Shown: piece after piece, positions 1 to 6,541 of the stretch | How the letters are laid out: each line of letters begins with the position of its first letter | How positions within the stretch are numbered: the stretch's first letter is position 1 | From: Porphyromonas somerae DSM 23386 | Lineage (GTDB): Bacteria > Bacteroidota > Bacteroidia > Bacteroidales > Porphyromonadaceae | Direction of reading: 5' to 3' | Length of the DNA stretch: 46,689 nucleotides | Assembly: GCF_000372405.1 (NCBI RefSeq) | Contig: NZ_AQVC01000017.1 | Coordinates: 199-46,887 of the forward strand | Notes under the pieces: model-generated | Database searches by the model: none | Seen by the model: the letters and a program-made list of their open reading frames with translations, nothing else | Told to the model about the DNA's origin: nothing | Made by a program: the position numbers and the translations under genes

Positions 1-110
1 GAGACTCCTACAAGCTCAGCGATCTCTTTTTTCAACAAACCCTTTTTTAGACCGCTCTCAATTATGTATCTTTGATCAAGGGTTAGATGTTTGTACTTTT
101 TTTTGTTCAT
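1..110 (-). CDS. IS30-family transposase, N-terminal fragment cut by the window edge
   Basis: Thirty-six codons are visible from an ATG at 110 reading leftward off the window. They begin MNKKKYKHLTLDQRYIIESG and continue with a helix-turn-helix-like stretch ending KKEIAELVGV. The K-H-L-T-x-D-Q-R-Y-x-I pattern followed by an HTH is the usual start of IS30-type transposases, whose DDE catalytic core would lie further left. A TATATTTG box lies only 5 bases upstream of the start, so its role as a promoter is unclear. The adjoining palindromic DNA fits the known preference of some IS30 elements for palindromic targets. The family assignment rests on this short piece only; intactness and the element ends cannot be judged here. 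Confidence 0.72.
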   Translation of the reverse strand, partial: MNKKKYKHLTLDQRYIIESGLKKGLLKKEIAELVGV

Positions 111-130
111 AAAACAAATATACTAATCCC

Positions 131-156
131 ATGGGAGGTTTCGGCCTCCCATTTTT
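131..156 (+). terminator. Hairpin with T tract upstream of the IS transposase
   Basis: ATGGGAGG (131-138) and CCTCCCAT (145-152) form an 8-bp stem with a TTTCGG loop, followed by TTTTGTTTT on the plus strand. This has the form of an intrinsic terminator for plus-strand transcription. It may insulate the insertion sequence or belong to its end. No plus-strand gene in view needs it. Confidence 0.5.
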
Positions 157-185
157 GTTTTATGAATCCACACTCCCTTCTTTGC

Positions 186-241
186 CCTTTTTCACGGCTT
201 ATTTGGTGGCCGTACGGCCACCAAATAAGCCGTGAAAAAGG
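186..241. repeat. 56-bp perfect palindrome without loop
   Basis: Positions 186-213 and 214-241 are exact reverse complements, centred on GGCCGTACGGCC. There is no spacer, so the DNA could extrude as a cruciform or make a very stable RNA hairpin. T-runs sit at the outer base of the stem on the 5' side, which is not the terminator arrangement. It lies between the transposase fragment and the hairpin element that starts near 286. It codes for nothing. Confidence 0.85.
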
Positions 242-285
242 CAGTCCCTAGTACCTCAAAAATTGCACTTCGGTTTAGAACTTAG

Positions 286-645
286 GGGGTTACGCATTAG
301 AAAGTTCATGCCGTATGGTTTTTAGCGGGGTATATATATGAGTAAGGACCTCGGCAGAGGTCCGACGGATCCTAGCCCCCGAGTCGGAGGGGGCAAGCCC
401 CCCGAACGACCGGGGGATCAACGGTCATCCCCCTAGCCCACGACCCCTTGCGGGTCGGACAACCGCATCAGATTAATCCTAGAATGGTTTGTCCGACCCA
501 CAAGGGGTCGAATGGTAGTGGTGGTTCGGGTTTTTGTCCCCTAGTCATCGGCTCTACGAGCCTCGACTAGGGGCTATGATCCGTCTGACCTCCCACGAGG
601 GGAGGTCATTCAAGGTAAATCTCTTCTCTAATGCGTAACCCCTGC
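286..645. mobile_element. Complete TIR-bounded hairpin-rich element (copy A)
   Basis: The left end GGGGTTACGCATTAGA (286-301) is repeated exactly inverted at 627-642; the right end also matches the longer consensus GCAGGGGTTACGCATTAGA through 645. Inside, in order, are a GGACCTC/GAGGTCC hairpin (346-363), a C/G-rich hairpin (376-416), a long inverted repeat with 22-bp arms 441-462 and 489-510 whose arms are themselves hairpins, a CCCCTAGTC/GACTAGGGG hairpin (538-573), and a GACCTCCC/GGGAGGTC hairpin near 588-609. No protein is encoded. It fits a non-autonomous mobile element. Its right end abuts the stop codon of the DUF4293 gene. Other copies lie near 10030 and 46445, with fragments near 24020 and 34490. 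Confidence 0.75.
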
Positions 646-650
646 GCCCC

Positions 651-1127
651 TTAGCGTAGGCGATCCATAAATCTGATGGTCTTTTCATCGACCGCAATGC
701 CTCGGTAAGCAAGATAATCAAATATCATTGCCACGATAGGAAATGCCAGCCAAGGGGTGATGCTCATAGACCACCAATCTTGTGTAGTAGTATTTACTAT
801 GGCCTCAATGAAGCTAGGACGATAGACTAAAAAGACCAAGAGGTAGAAGCCTACTTTAATAAGCAGGTTGAATATGGTGAGTCGCATCTGAAGGATCCTT
901 TTACGGTAGAGGAAAATGGAGATGAAACTAATTAGAGTAATCGTGGCGGTAAGGCCGAAAAGCACCCAGGAGGGCTGTACGATTTCTCCCGAAAGATCCT
1001 CAAGCCCAGTCGCTTTGAACGCGTAGACCATATCCTGTGTGGTGACCTTTGCAAAGGTGAGGAATAGCATCGCTAGCATCAGTAGTCCTGATGCTAGGAG
1101 GTAGAGGGTTTGTTTTCTCTGTATCAT
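651..1127 (-). CDS. DUF4293 family integral membrane protein
   Basis: A 158-residue protein with four hydrophobic segments at roughly 7-27, 54-73, 83-102 and 120-142, and basic RKR or R-rich stretches between them, so an inner-membrane protein. The pattern matches the Bacteroidetes-restricted DUF4293 family, whose function is unknown. It is the last gene of the leftward run after bamD and rpoZ, the usual neighbourhood of this family. A candidate terminator stands between it and rpoZ, so it may be expressed partly on its own. Its stop codon lies 6-9 bases from the end of the TIR-bounded element, so insertion of that element came close to disrupting it. Confidence 0.8.
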   Translation of the reverse strand: MIQRKQTLYLLASGLLMLAMLFLTFAKVTTQDMVYAFKATGLEDLSGEIVQPSWVLFGLTATITLISFISIFLYRKRILQMRLTIFNLLIKVGFYLLVFLVYRPSFIEAIVNTTTQDWWSMSITPWLAFPIVAMIFDYLAYRGIAVDEKTIRFMDRLR

Positions 1128-1155
1128 ATTGAGTTATCTATTTATCTGAATAAAA

Positions 1156-1215
1156 AAGCAGTGAATAGCAGTCCTCACAACCTCGCATGGTGTGGCGACA
1201 ATCTATCCACTGCTT
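1156..1215 (-). terminator. Candidate terminator after rpoZ
   Basis: On the minus strand AAGCAGTGGATAG (1215-1203) pairs, with one mismatch, with CTATTCACTGCTT (1168-1156), and is followed by TTTTA. The loop is long and holds a second short stem. It would end or attenuate transcription between rpoZ and the DUF4293 gene. Confidence 0.5.
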
Positions 1216-1231
1216 ATACTTATTAGGTGAT

Positions 1232-1579
1232 TTAGAGACCTTGATCCTCCTCCTCCTCAACCTGCTCCAGTGGATTACGGAAGTAGACTTCCCCCTCCTC
1301 AAACTCCTTTGCTGCCACGAGAGAGGGCTTAGGAAGACGCTCGTAGTACTTGGAGATCTCTATCTGCTCTTGGTTTTCAGTGTACTCCTCCAAAGTGTCA
1401 GTGTAGGTCGAAAACTCCTGTAGCTTTTGCTCCAGAGCACTCTTCATATCTGCCGAGATCTGATTGGCTCTTTTGCTCATAATCACTACCGACTCGTATA
1501 GGTTGCCTGTAGGCTCGCTAAACTTTTCCAAGTCGCGTGTCACAGTTGTTGATGGGGTATTTGTCTTCTTTTTCATCAT
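1232..1579 (-). CDS. rpoZ: DNA-directed RNA polymerase omega subunit (Rpb6-like)
   Basis: A 115-residue protein with the Bacteroidetes form of omega. The conserved block YESVVIMSKRANQIS at about 28-42 is the region that contacts the beta-prime subunit, and the C-terminus is acidic (VEEEEDQGL). Omega assists assembly and stability of core RNA polymerase in the cytoplasm. It starts with two ATG codons (1579 and 1576); either is possible. The gene is 31 bases downstream of bamD and followed by the DUF4293 gene, a common Bacteroidales order. Length is normal for this lineage, which has longer omega proteins than E. coli. Confidence 0.85.
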   Translation of the reverse strand: MMKKKTNTPSTTVTRDLEKFSEPTGNLYESVVIMSKRANQISADMKSALEQKLQEFSTYTDTLEEYTENQEQIEISKYYERLPKPSLVAAKEFEEGEVYFRNPLEQVEEEEDQGL

Positions 1580-1610
1580 CTATCTATCTTATCTATTTGG
1601 TCATCCTATT

Positions 1611-2450
1611 TTATTGCCAGTCCGCATTGGGGTCAATGTTCTTTTCGGCATACTCAAAGTACTTATCCACCGTCTTGCGATACTTTCCCTCTGGGAACTC
1701 GTTGATGAAGTTGTAGTACTCATCACGGAGGTCTCTCAGTCGCTGCTGCTGCTTCTCCACCACACTATTCTTGGCTATCTGATAGAGCGATGCCACCACA
1801 TAGTAGTGCATCTCCTCCTTGTGGATAGAGTAGGGGTAGCTCTTCATTGCATTGCGAGCGGTGATGATGCAACTCTCGTAGTTATTGAAAATATAATTGC
1901 CGAGGTTGTAGTAAAGCTTGGCATTGAGCACCTCCTTCTCCGCTAGATTCTCCTGAAGGCTAAAGAGTAGTTGCTTTGCCTCCTCCGCTTTTTCGCTCTG
2001 TGGATAATAGTCTAGGAATAGCTGTAGCTCTTGCATTGCTGCAATGGTTTTTGCTTGATCCAGACGAGGGTCGGGGATATCCTGAGCTAAGCCATAGCCC
2101 GAATAGAAGCGTGCCAATTCAGTGTATTCACCATTTGGAAACTCCGTATAGTATTGGCTAAAAGCCGTCTGTGCCTGCACATAATCCTTTGCCTTGTAGT
2201 AGGCTTGAGCCTTGAGGTAGAGTGCTTGCTCCATCTCGCTACTACCGCGGAAATAGGGGAGTATCTCCTCAAGCGTTTGAGCGGCCCATTCGTACTTTCC
2301 AGTATTGTAAAACTTCTTGGCATAGGAGTACTTCTCGTACAGGTCGGTGCTTTTCTGCACCTTCGTCAGCTCGTTACACGAGGAGAGTAGGAGCACGAAG
2401 AGTAGTCCAATGAGTGAACCAATGAGTGAAAATCTAGATATTTGCTTCAT
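1611..2450 (-). CDS. bamD: Outer membrane assembly lipoprotein BamD
   Basis: A 279-residue lipoprotein. A hydrophobic signal is followed by lipobox LLSSC with Cys25, so the mature protein is lipid-anchored and should sit on the inner face of the outer membrane. The mature part is helical TPR-like repeats, with YSYAKKFYNTGKYEWAAQTL and AYYKAKDYVQAQTAFSQYY as the clearest. BamD partners BamA, encoded at 36864-39635, in inserting beta-barrel proteins. A TATCTTTG box 34 bases before the start suggests its own promoter, heading bamD-rpoZ. Length and layout fit the family. Confidence 0.88.
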   Translation of the reverse strand: MKQISRFSLIGSLIGLLFVLLLSSCNELTKVQKSTDLYEKYSYAKKFYNTGKYEWAAQTLEEILPYFRGSSEMEQALYLKAQAYYKAKDYVQAQTAFSQYYTEFPNGEYTELARFYSGYGLAQDIPDPRLDQAKTIAAMQELQLFLDYYPQSEKAEEAKQLLFSLQENLAEKEVLNAKLYYNLGNYIFNNYESCIITARNAMKSYPYSIHKEEMHYYVVASLYQIAKNSVVEKQQQRLRDLRDEYYNFINEFPEGKYRKTVDKYFEYAEKNIDPNADWQ

Positions 2451-2483
2451 ATAAGTGAGCCATCATACTTTTAATACTTCTGG

Positions 2484-2491
2484 CAAAGATA
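2484..2491 (-). promoter_or_regulatory. Promoter -7 box upstream of bamD
   Basis: The minus strand reads TATCTTTG, matching the Bacteroidetes -7 consensus TAnnTTTG, 34 bases before the bamD ATG. No clear -33 box is visible. Confidence 0.5.
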
Positions 2492-2517
2492 CCAATTTAA
2501 TCACTATCTCCCTATTC

Positions 2518-3255
2518 CTATTCTCTAAAAATGTGCCACGCCGCTTCGGCCTGAAGGTAGAGCATACGCTCACCATTCATTTTAATACACCCCTCGGGGG
2601 CTGCATTGAGGAAACCAGCAAAGTGACTATCGTAAGAAAGGTCGTAGAGTATATGCCCTTTCCCCACAGCGTGATAAGGTATGGGGGGTACCTCATGTGG
2701 CATCTTAGGTCCTCCTAGTGGCGTCGCATTGACGATGAGTTGCACCTCCTCCTTAATATAATTAGGAGTGAGGCTCTCATACGCTATCATTCCACCCCCC
2801 TCTGCCGGGTGACGAGAGACCATGATCGGGTCAATGCCCAGGCCTTTAAGTGCAAAAGCTACCGCTTTGCTAGCTCCACCACTTCCCAGTATCAGTGCCT
2901 TTCGGGTGGTATCTAAGTCTAAGTGCTGAAGCGACTTGGCAAAGCCTACCACATCGGTATTGTACCCGAATAATTGTTGCCCAACCCGCTTTACCGCATT
3001 AACCGCCCCCACACTTTTAGCGATATCCGAAGCAATGTCCACCTGCTCGTACATCCGCTCTTTGTAAGGAGTGGTCACCATAACGCCCTTCCACGAGCCC
3101 TTCTCTTGGAGCTCTTGCAAAAAGCGGTCGGGGTCATCGCAATCCACCAGTTCAAAGGAGCCATCCGTCACCCCTTCCTTAGCCCAAATGGCGTTCCAGA
3201 TCTCAGGAGACCTGCTGTAGCCAATCCCCTTGCCGAGCAAAGCGTATCTATTCAT
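2518..3255 (-). CDS. aroE: Shikimate dehydrogenase
   Basis: A 245-residue protein that reduces 3-dehydroshikimate to shikimate with NADPH in aromatic amino acid synthesis. The substrate site is visible as GYSRSPEIW at 12-20 (the paired serines bind shikimate), TTPYKE with the catalytic lysine at Lys65, and NTD with Asp101; these positions match the E. coli enzyme closely. The nucleotide fold has GSGGASK at 124-130. The protein is somewhat shorter than the E. coli enzyme, mainly in loops. Its ATG overlaps the menG stop by four bases, so the two are translationally coupled. Confidence 0.93.
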   Translation of the reverse strand: MNRYALLGKGIGYSRSPEIWNAIWAKEGVTDGSFELVDCDDPDRFLQELQEKGSWKGVMVTTPYKERMYEQVDIASDIAKSVGAVNAVKRVGQQLFGYNTDVVGFAKSLQHLDLDTTRKALILGSGGASKAVAFALKGLGIDPIMVSRHPAEGGGMIAYESLTPNYIKEEVQLIVNATPLGGPKMPHEVPPIPYHAVGKGHILYDLSYDSHFAGFLNAAPEGCIKMNGERMLYLQAEAAWHIFRE

Positions 3256-4040
3256 CGTACCCTTTCGGCACTTTTGATCTTTGAGAGCTCACTATAAATG
3301 CCAGCAAAGGCATCACTCTTAGGCTTATATCCCACATACAAAGCAGTCACTCCAGGGAGATAGACTTTGTAATAGGTGTTGATAAAACCTGCCATCCGCA
3401 TCAGTCCCTCCATCTGACGTCGTTGGGGCACCTTGCGAATGCTCTCGCCTAGATATTGATAGGCCGCTTTATTCCTCCCCAGTAGCTGACCGATGAAAGG
3501 AATCACTTGGTCCACGTGCAGGTTGTACCCCGCCTTAGTGATTGGATTGGTTGGCACACAAAGCTCCAGCACCGCCACCATACCGCCTGGCCGAAGTACA
3601 CGGTACATCTCCTGATAACCACGAGCGATCGACTCAAAGTTGCGTACCCCAAAGGCACAAGTGACCACATCGAAGTGCTCCTCCTCAAAAGAGAGATCCA
3701 TCGCATCCTCCACCGAGACCTTTACTTGGCTCAGCCCCTTCCGGAGTGCTTTCTGAACCCCTATCTCCAGCATGTTGATAGAGAGGTCACTCACCACCAC
3801 CGTTGCCCCCTTGCATTGCTCTGCGAGGAGAAGGGTGAGGTCGCCAGTCCCTGCGGCCAAGTCCAGAATCAGCTCTGGCCGCTCCACCGCCACGTGCTCC
3901 ACCAGGTCTTTACGCCAAAGTTGGTCCAGCCCGAGGCTATTCACCCGATTGAGGAGGTCGTAGGTAGGGGCTATGTCGTCAAACATAGCCCTTATCCGAC
4001 CTGCAAATGTATCTTCCCTTACTTCCTCGCCTTTAGCCAT
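3252..4040 (-). CDS. menG: Demethylmenaquinone methyltransferase (MenG/UbiE family)
   Basis: A 262-residue class I SAM-dependent methyltransferase for the last step of menaquinone synthesis. The N-terminal motif [20 protein letters not shown] (about 20-39) is the UbiE/MenG signature, and DLAAGTGDL at 60-68 is the SAM-binding loop. The conserved CAFGVRN stretch follows further on. Menaquinone fits an anaerobe using fumarate reductase, so a ubiquinone role is unlikely. The start overlaps the end of purC by 22 bases and the end overlaps aroE by four, placing it inside the operon. Confidence 0.92.
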   Translation of the reverse strand: MAKGEEVREDTFAGRIRAMFDDIAPTYDLLNRVNSLGLDQLWRKDLVEHVAVERPELILDLAAGTGDLTLLLAEQCKGATVVVSDLSINMLEIGVQKALRKGLSQVKVSVEDAMDLSFEEEHFDVVTCAFGVRNFESIARGYQEMYRVLRPGGMVAVLELCVPTNPITKAGYNLHVDQVIPFIGQLLGRNKAAYQYLGESIRKVPQRRQMEGLMRMAGFINTYYKVYLPGVTALYVGYKPKSDAFAGIYSELSKIKSAERVR

Positions 4041-4969
4041 TGAGTTAGGTTCTTTTCGATTCTAGAGTGAATATCCTCAGTGGGGTGCTTCTCAAAGGAC
4101 TCCCCCGTCAAGTGCTCATACAGCTCTATGTATCTATCCGTAACGCTGTCGCAGTACTCCGGAGTCATCTCAGGGATTTGTTGCCCCTCCTTGCCTTGGA
4201 AGCCGTGCTCAATCAGCCACTTCCTCACAAACTCCTTGGAGAGTTGGCGCTGTGGTTCCCCCTTTTCAAAAAGCTCTTGATAAGAGTCCTTGTAGAAGTA
4301 ACGTGAGGAGTCGGGGGTATGGATCTCATCAATCAGATAGATCTTACCATCCTTCTTGCCAAATTCGTACTTCGTATCCACTAGGATCAGACCGTGCTTC
4401 TCAGCCAGTTCCGTGCCTCTCTCAAAGAGGGCGTAGGTGATACGCTCTAGCTCCTCATAATCCTCCTTAGAGACCAATCCCGAAGCGATGATCTCCTCAC
4501 GAGAGATATCCTCGTCATGACCCTCATCCGCCTTGGTGGTAGGAGTGATAATTGGGCGGTCGAACTTTTGATTTTCCTTCAGTCCTTCAGGAAGGGTGAT
4601 GCCACAAATGGTGTGCTGGCCCGAGCTGTAGGTGCGCCATGCACTACCAGTGATATAACCACGAATCACCATCTCCACCTTAAAGGGCGTGCACTTGTGC
4701 CCGATGGTCACCATAGGGTCGGGAGTGTCTATCTTCCAGTTCTGGACAATGTCGGCTGTAGCGTCGAGGTTTTTGGCTGCAATCCTATTGAGGATCTCCC
4801 CTTTATAAGGGATTCCCTCAGGCAGAATCACATCAAATGCCGAAATCCTATCGGTCACCACCATTGCTAGGAGGTCCCCCTCCAAGGTGTAGACGTCTCT
4901 TACCTTGCCATGATATAGATTTTTGATCCCTGGCAACTGAAGATCAGTGTTGGTCAATGCTTTAGCCAT
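4019..4969 (-). CDS. purC: SAICAR synthetase (phosphoribosylaminoimidazole-succinocarboxamide synthase)
   Basis: A 316-residue enzyme that joins aspartate to CAIR using ATP in purine synthesis. The SAICAR synthetase signatures are [16 protein letters not shown] near 50-65 and [15 protein letters not shown] in the second half. At 316 residues it belongs to the longer form seen in Bacteroidetes and fungi; the E. coli enzyme is about 237. It lies 29 bases downstream of phoH and overlaps menG. No other purine gene is in the window. Confidence 0.94.
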   Translation of the reverse strand: MAKALTNTDLQLPGIKNLYHGKVRDVYTLEGDLLAMVVTDRISAFDVILPEGIPYKGEILNRIAAKNLDATADIVQNWKIDTPDPMVTIGHKCTPFKVEMVIRGYITGSAWRTYSSGQHTICGITLPEGLKENQKFDRPIITPTTKADEGHDEDISREEIIASGLVSKEDYEELERITYALFERGTELAEKHGLILVDTKYEFGKKDGKIYLIDEIHTPDSSRYFYKDSYQELFEKGEPQRQLSKEFVRKWLIEHGFQGKEGQQIPEMTPEYCDSVTDRYIELYEHLTGESFEKHPTEDIHSRIEKNLTQWLKARK

Positions 4970-4998
4970 AATATATGTTTGATTAAGTGTGTTGTATT

Positions 4999-5961
4999 TT
5001 ATTCTTCCGTTGTTTCCTCTCCTGCTCCTTCATTTCGGTCGTACGCCTCCACGATCGCTTGAACCAGACCGTGACGCATAATATCCTTCTTCTCAAAAGT
5101 GAGCCACCCGATGCCATCCACCTGCTTGAGTATGCGTTGGGCTTCTCTTAGACCCGAGGGGACGCCCCTAGGGAGGTCTACCTGCGTCATATCCCCCGTG
5201 ATGATCATCTTGGCACTCTGCCCCAGTCGGGTGAGGAACATCTTCATCTGGTGTGGCGTGGTATTCTGCGCCTCATCTAGGATAATCACCGCATCATTTA
5301 GCGTCCTACCACGCATATAGGCGAGCGGAGCAATCTGTATCACACCACTCTCCATATACTCCTTTAGCCGAATGCCAGGGATCAGCTCCTGTAGCGCATC
5401 ATAAAGCGGTTGGAGGTAAGGGTCCAGCTTATCCTTCATCTCTCCAGGGAGAAAACCGAGCTTCTCCCCCGCCTCCACTGCTGGACGGCTGAGGATAATC
5501 CTTCGCACCTCCTTCATCTTGAGTAGTTTCACCGCCATCACTATGGCGAGAAAAGTCTTGCCCGAGCCCGCCGGCCCTGTGGCAAAGACCAAGTCGTGCG
5601 ACTCAATCAGCTCAATCAGCTTCGATTGATTAGGCGTGCGGGCGGTGATCGGTTTGCCCCCCGCTCCATAAATGATCACCCCTTCCGACGAAGCCTCATC
5701 ACGGCTCTCCTCGCCAGCGATCATCGCCTCGATGCTACTCTCGGTAAGCGAATTAAACTTTGTGGCGTGCTCCTCCATTTGGTTGAGTAGCCTTAGAAAC
5801 GCCTTCAGCTCCCCAGGCTCCCCAATCACCTTGATGATATTGCCACGAGCCATAATCCGTAGCTTCGGGTGGGTCTCCTTCAGGAGCAAGAGGTTGCGGT
5901 TATTGACCCCGAAAAATACCTGAGGGTCGGCCTCTTGGAGTAGATAGATCCGTTCGTTCAT
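4999..5961 (-). CDS. phoH: PhoH-family ATPase
   Basis: A 320-residue cytoplasmic P-loop ATPase. An N-terminal domain of about 100 residues includes a KH-like piece ([19 protein letters not shown]). Walker A is GPAGSGKT at 129-136 and Walker B is VIILDEAQN further on, followed by the sensor ITGD. PhoH proteins are linked to RNA metabolism and phosphate or stress response; the exact reaction is not settled. Its ATG overlaps the stop of the upstream thioredoxin-like gene as ATGA, so the two are co-translated. Confidence 0.9.
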   Translation of the reverse strand: MNERIYLLQEADPQVFFGVNNRNLLLLKETHPKLRIMARGNIIKVIGEPGELKAFLRLLNQMEEHATKFNSLTESSIEAMIAGEESRDEASSEGVIIYGAGGKPITARTPNQSKLIELIESHDLVFATGPAGSGKTFLAIVMAVKLLKMKEVRRIILSRPAVEAGEKLGFLPGEMKDKLDPYLQPLYDALQELIPGIRLKEYMESGVIQIAPLAYMRGRTLNDAVIILDEAQNTTPHQMKMFLTRLGQSAKMIITGDMTQVDLPRGVPSGLREAQRILKQVDGIGWLTFEKKDIMRHGLVQAIVEAYDRNEGAGEETTEE

Positions 5962-6458
5962 CTGCTAGCGACCCCCTTGATCTTATCTGCCTGTTGCCGG
6001 AGATCCTTCAGCGAAAGTAGCCCCTCCGATAGGGTAGGCGTCCCCTCTACCGGGATGAATAGTAGGGTAGGGAAAGCTCTGATACCGATCCGCCGTGAGA
6101 GCTCCACTGCCTTCTCCGCATCAATAGAGTAGATAATCACCTCGCCCTTCTGCTCGCGTGCTAATTGCTCCAACCGTGTGCGAAGCCTTTTGCAGGGACC
6201 GCACCAAACGGCATAAAAGTCGACTATCACAGGCTTATCTCCTTTGAATTGCCACTCTCCCTCCTGAGAATAGTCATAAACCAGCTCCGCAAACTGTGCT
6301 TGGTTGATCTCCACCACCCCCGCTTCCTCCAGCCCACTTTGAGCAGAGGCTGAGGGAATCACGTCACCGCTTACGAAGTAAAGAAGCCCTAGCCCTACCA
6401 CCATAGAGAGTAGGGTGAGCCCCCATTTATCCATCAATTTATATCTAAAAGCCATCAT
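5958..6458 (-). CDS. Membrane-anchored thioredoxin-like protein
   Basis: A 166-residue protein with an N-terminal hydrophobic anchor or signal (about 12-30), a short spacer and a thioredoxin fold. The redox motif is WCGPCK with cysteines 86 and 89, and the cis-proline loop is FPTLLF. CGPC is the reducing-type thioredoxin motif, yet the anchor places the domain in the periplasm, so it may reduce or shuffle envelope disulfides. No cytochrome-biogenesis gene is adjacent, so a specific partner cannot be named. It heads the phoH-purC operon, with a TACCTTTG box about 29 bases before the start. Two adjacent ATGs (6458, 6455) are possible. Confidence 0.82.
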   Translation of the reverse strand: MMAFRYKLMDKWGLTLLSMVVGLGLLYFVSGDVIPSASAQSGLEEAGVVEINQAQFAELVYDYSQEGEWQFKGDKPVIVDFYAVWCGPCKRLRTRLEQLAREQKGEVIIYSIDAEKAVELSRRIGIRAFPTLLFIPVEGTPTLSEGLLSLKDLRQQADKIKGVASR

Positions 6459-6486
6459 TAATTGTTAAGTCTATCTTATTACCACT

Positions 6487-6494
6487 CAAAGGTA
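6487..6494 (-). promoter_or_regulatory. Promoter -7 box for the thioredoxin-phoH-purC operon
   Basis: The minus strand reads TACCTTTG (TAnnTTTG consensus), 29-32 bases before the two candidate ATGs. No convincing -33 element is seen. Confidence 0.45.
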
Positions 6495-6541
6495 GATAAA
6501 AATGGCGACATAAACAGAGATTCAACCAAAAGGGCTACAGC

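Noticed and set aside
186-241. Rho-independent terminator at the 56-bp palindrome
   Set aside because: The T-runs are at the 5' base of the stem and A-runs follow it on both strands, the reverse of a terminator.
281-654. CTTAG on both sides of copy A as a target duplication
   Set aside because: The right CTTAG (650-654) is separated from the inverted end by several bases and includes the stop codon of the DUF4293 gene, so a chance match is likely.
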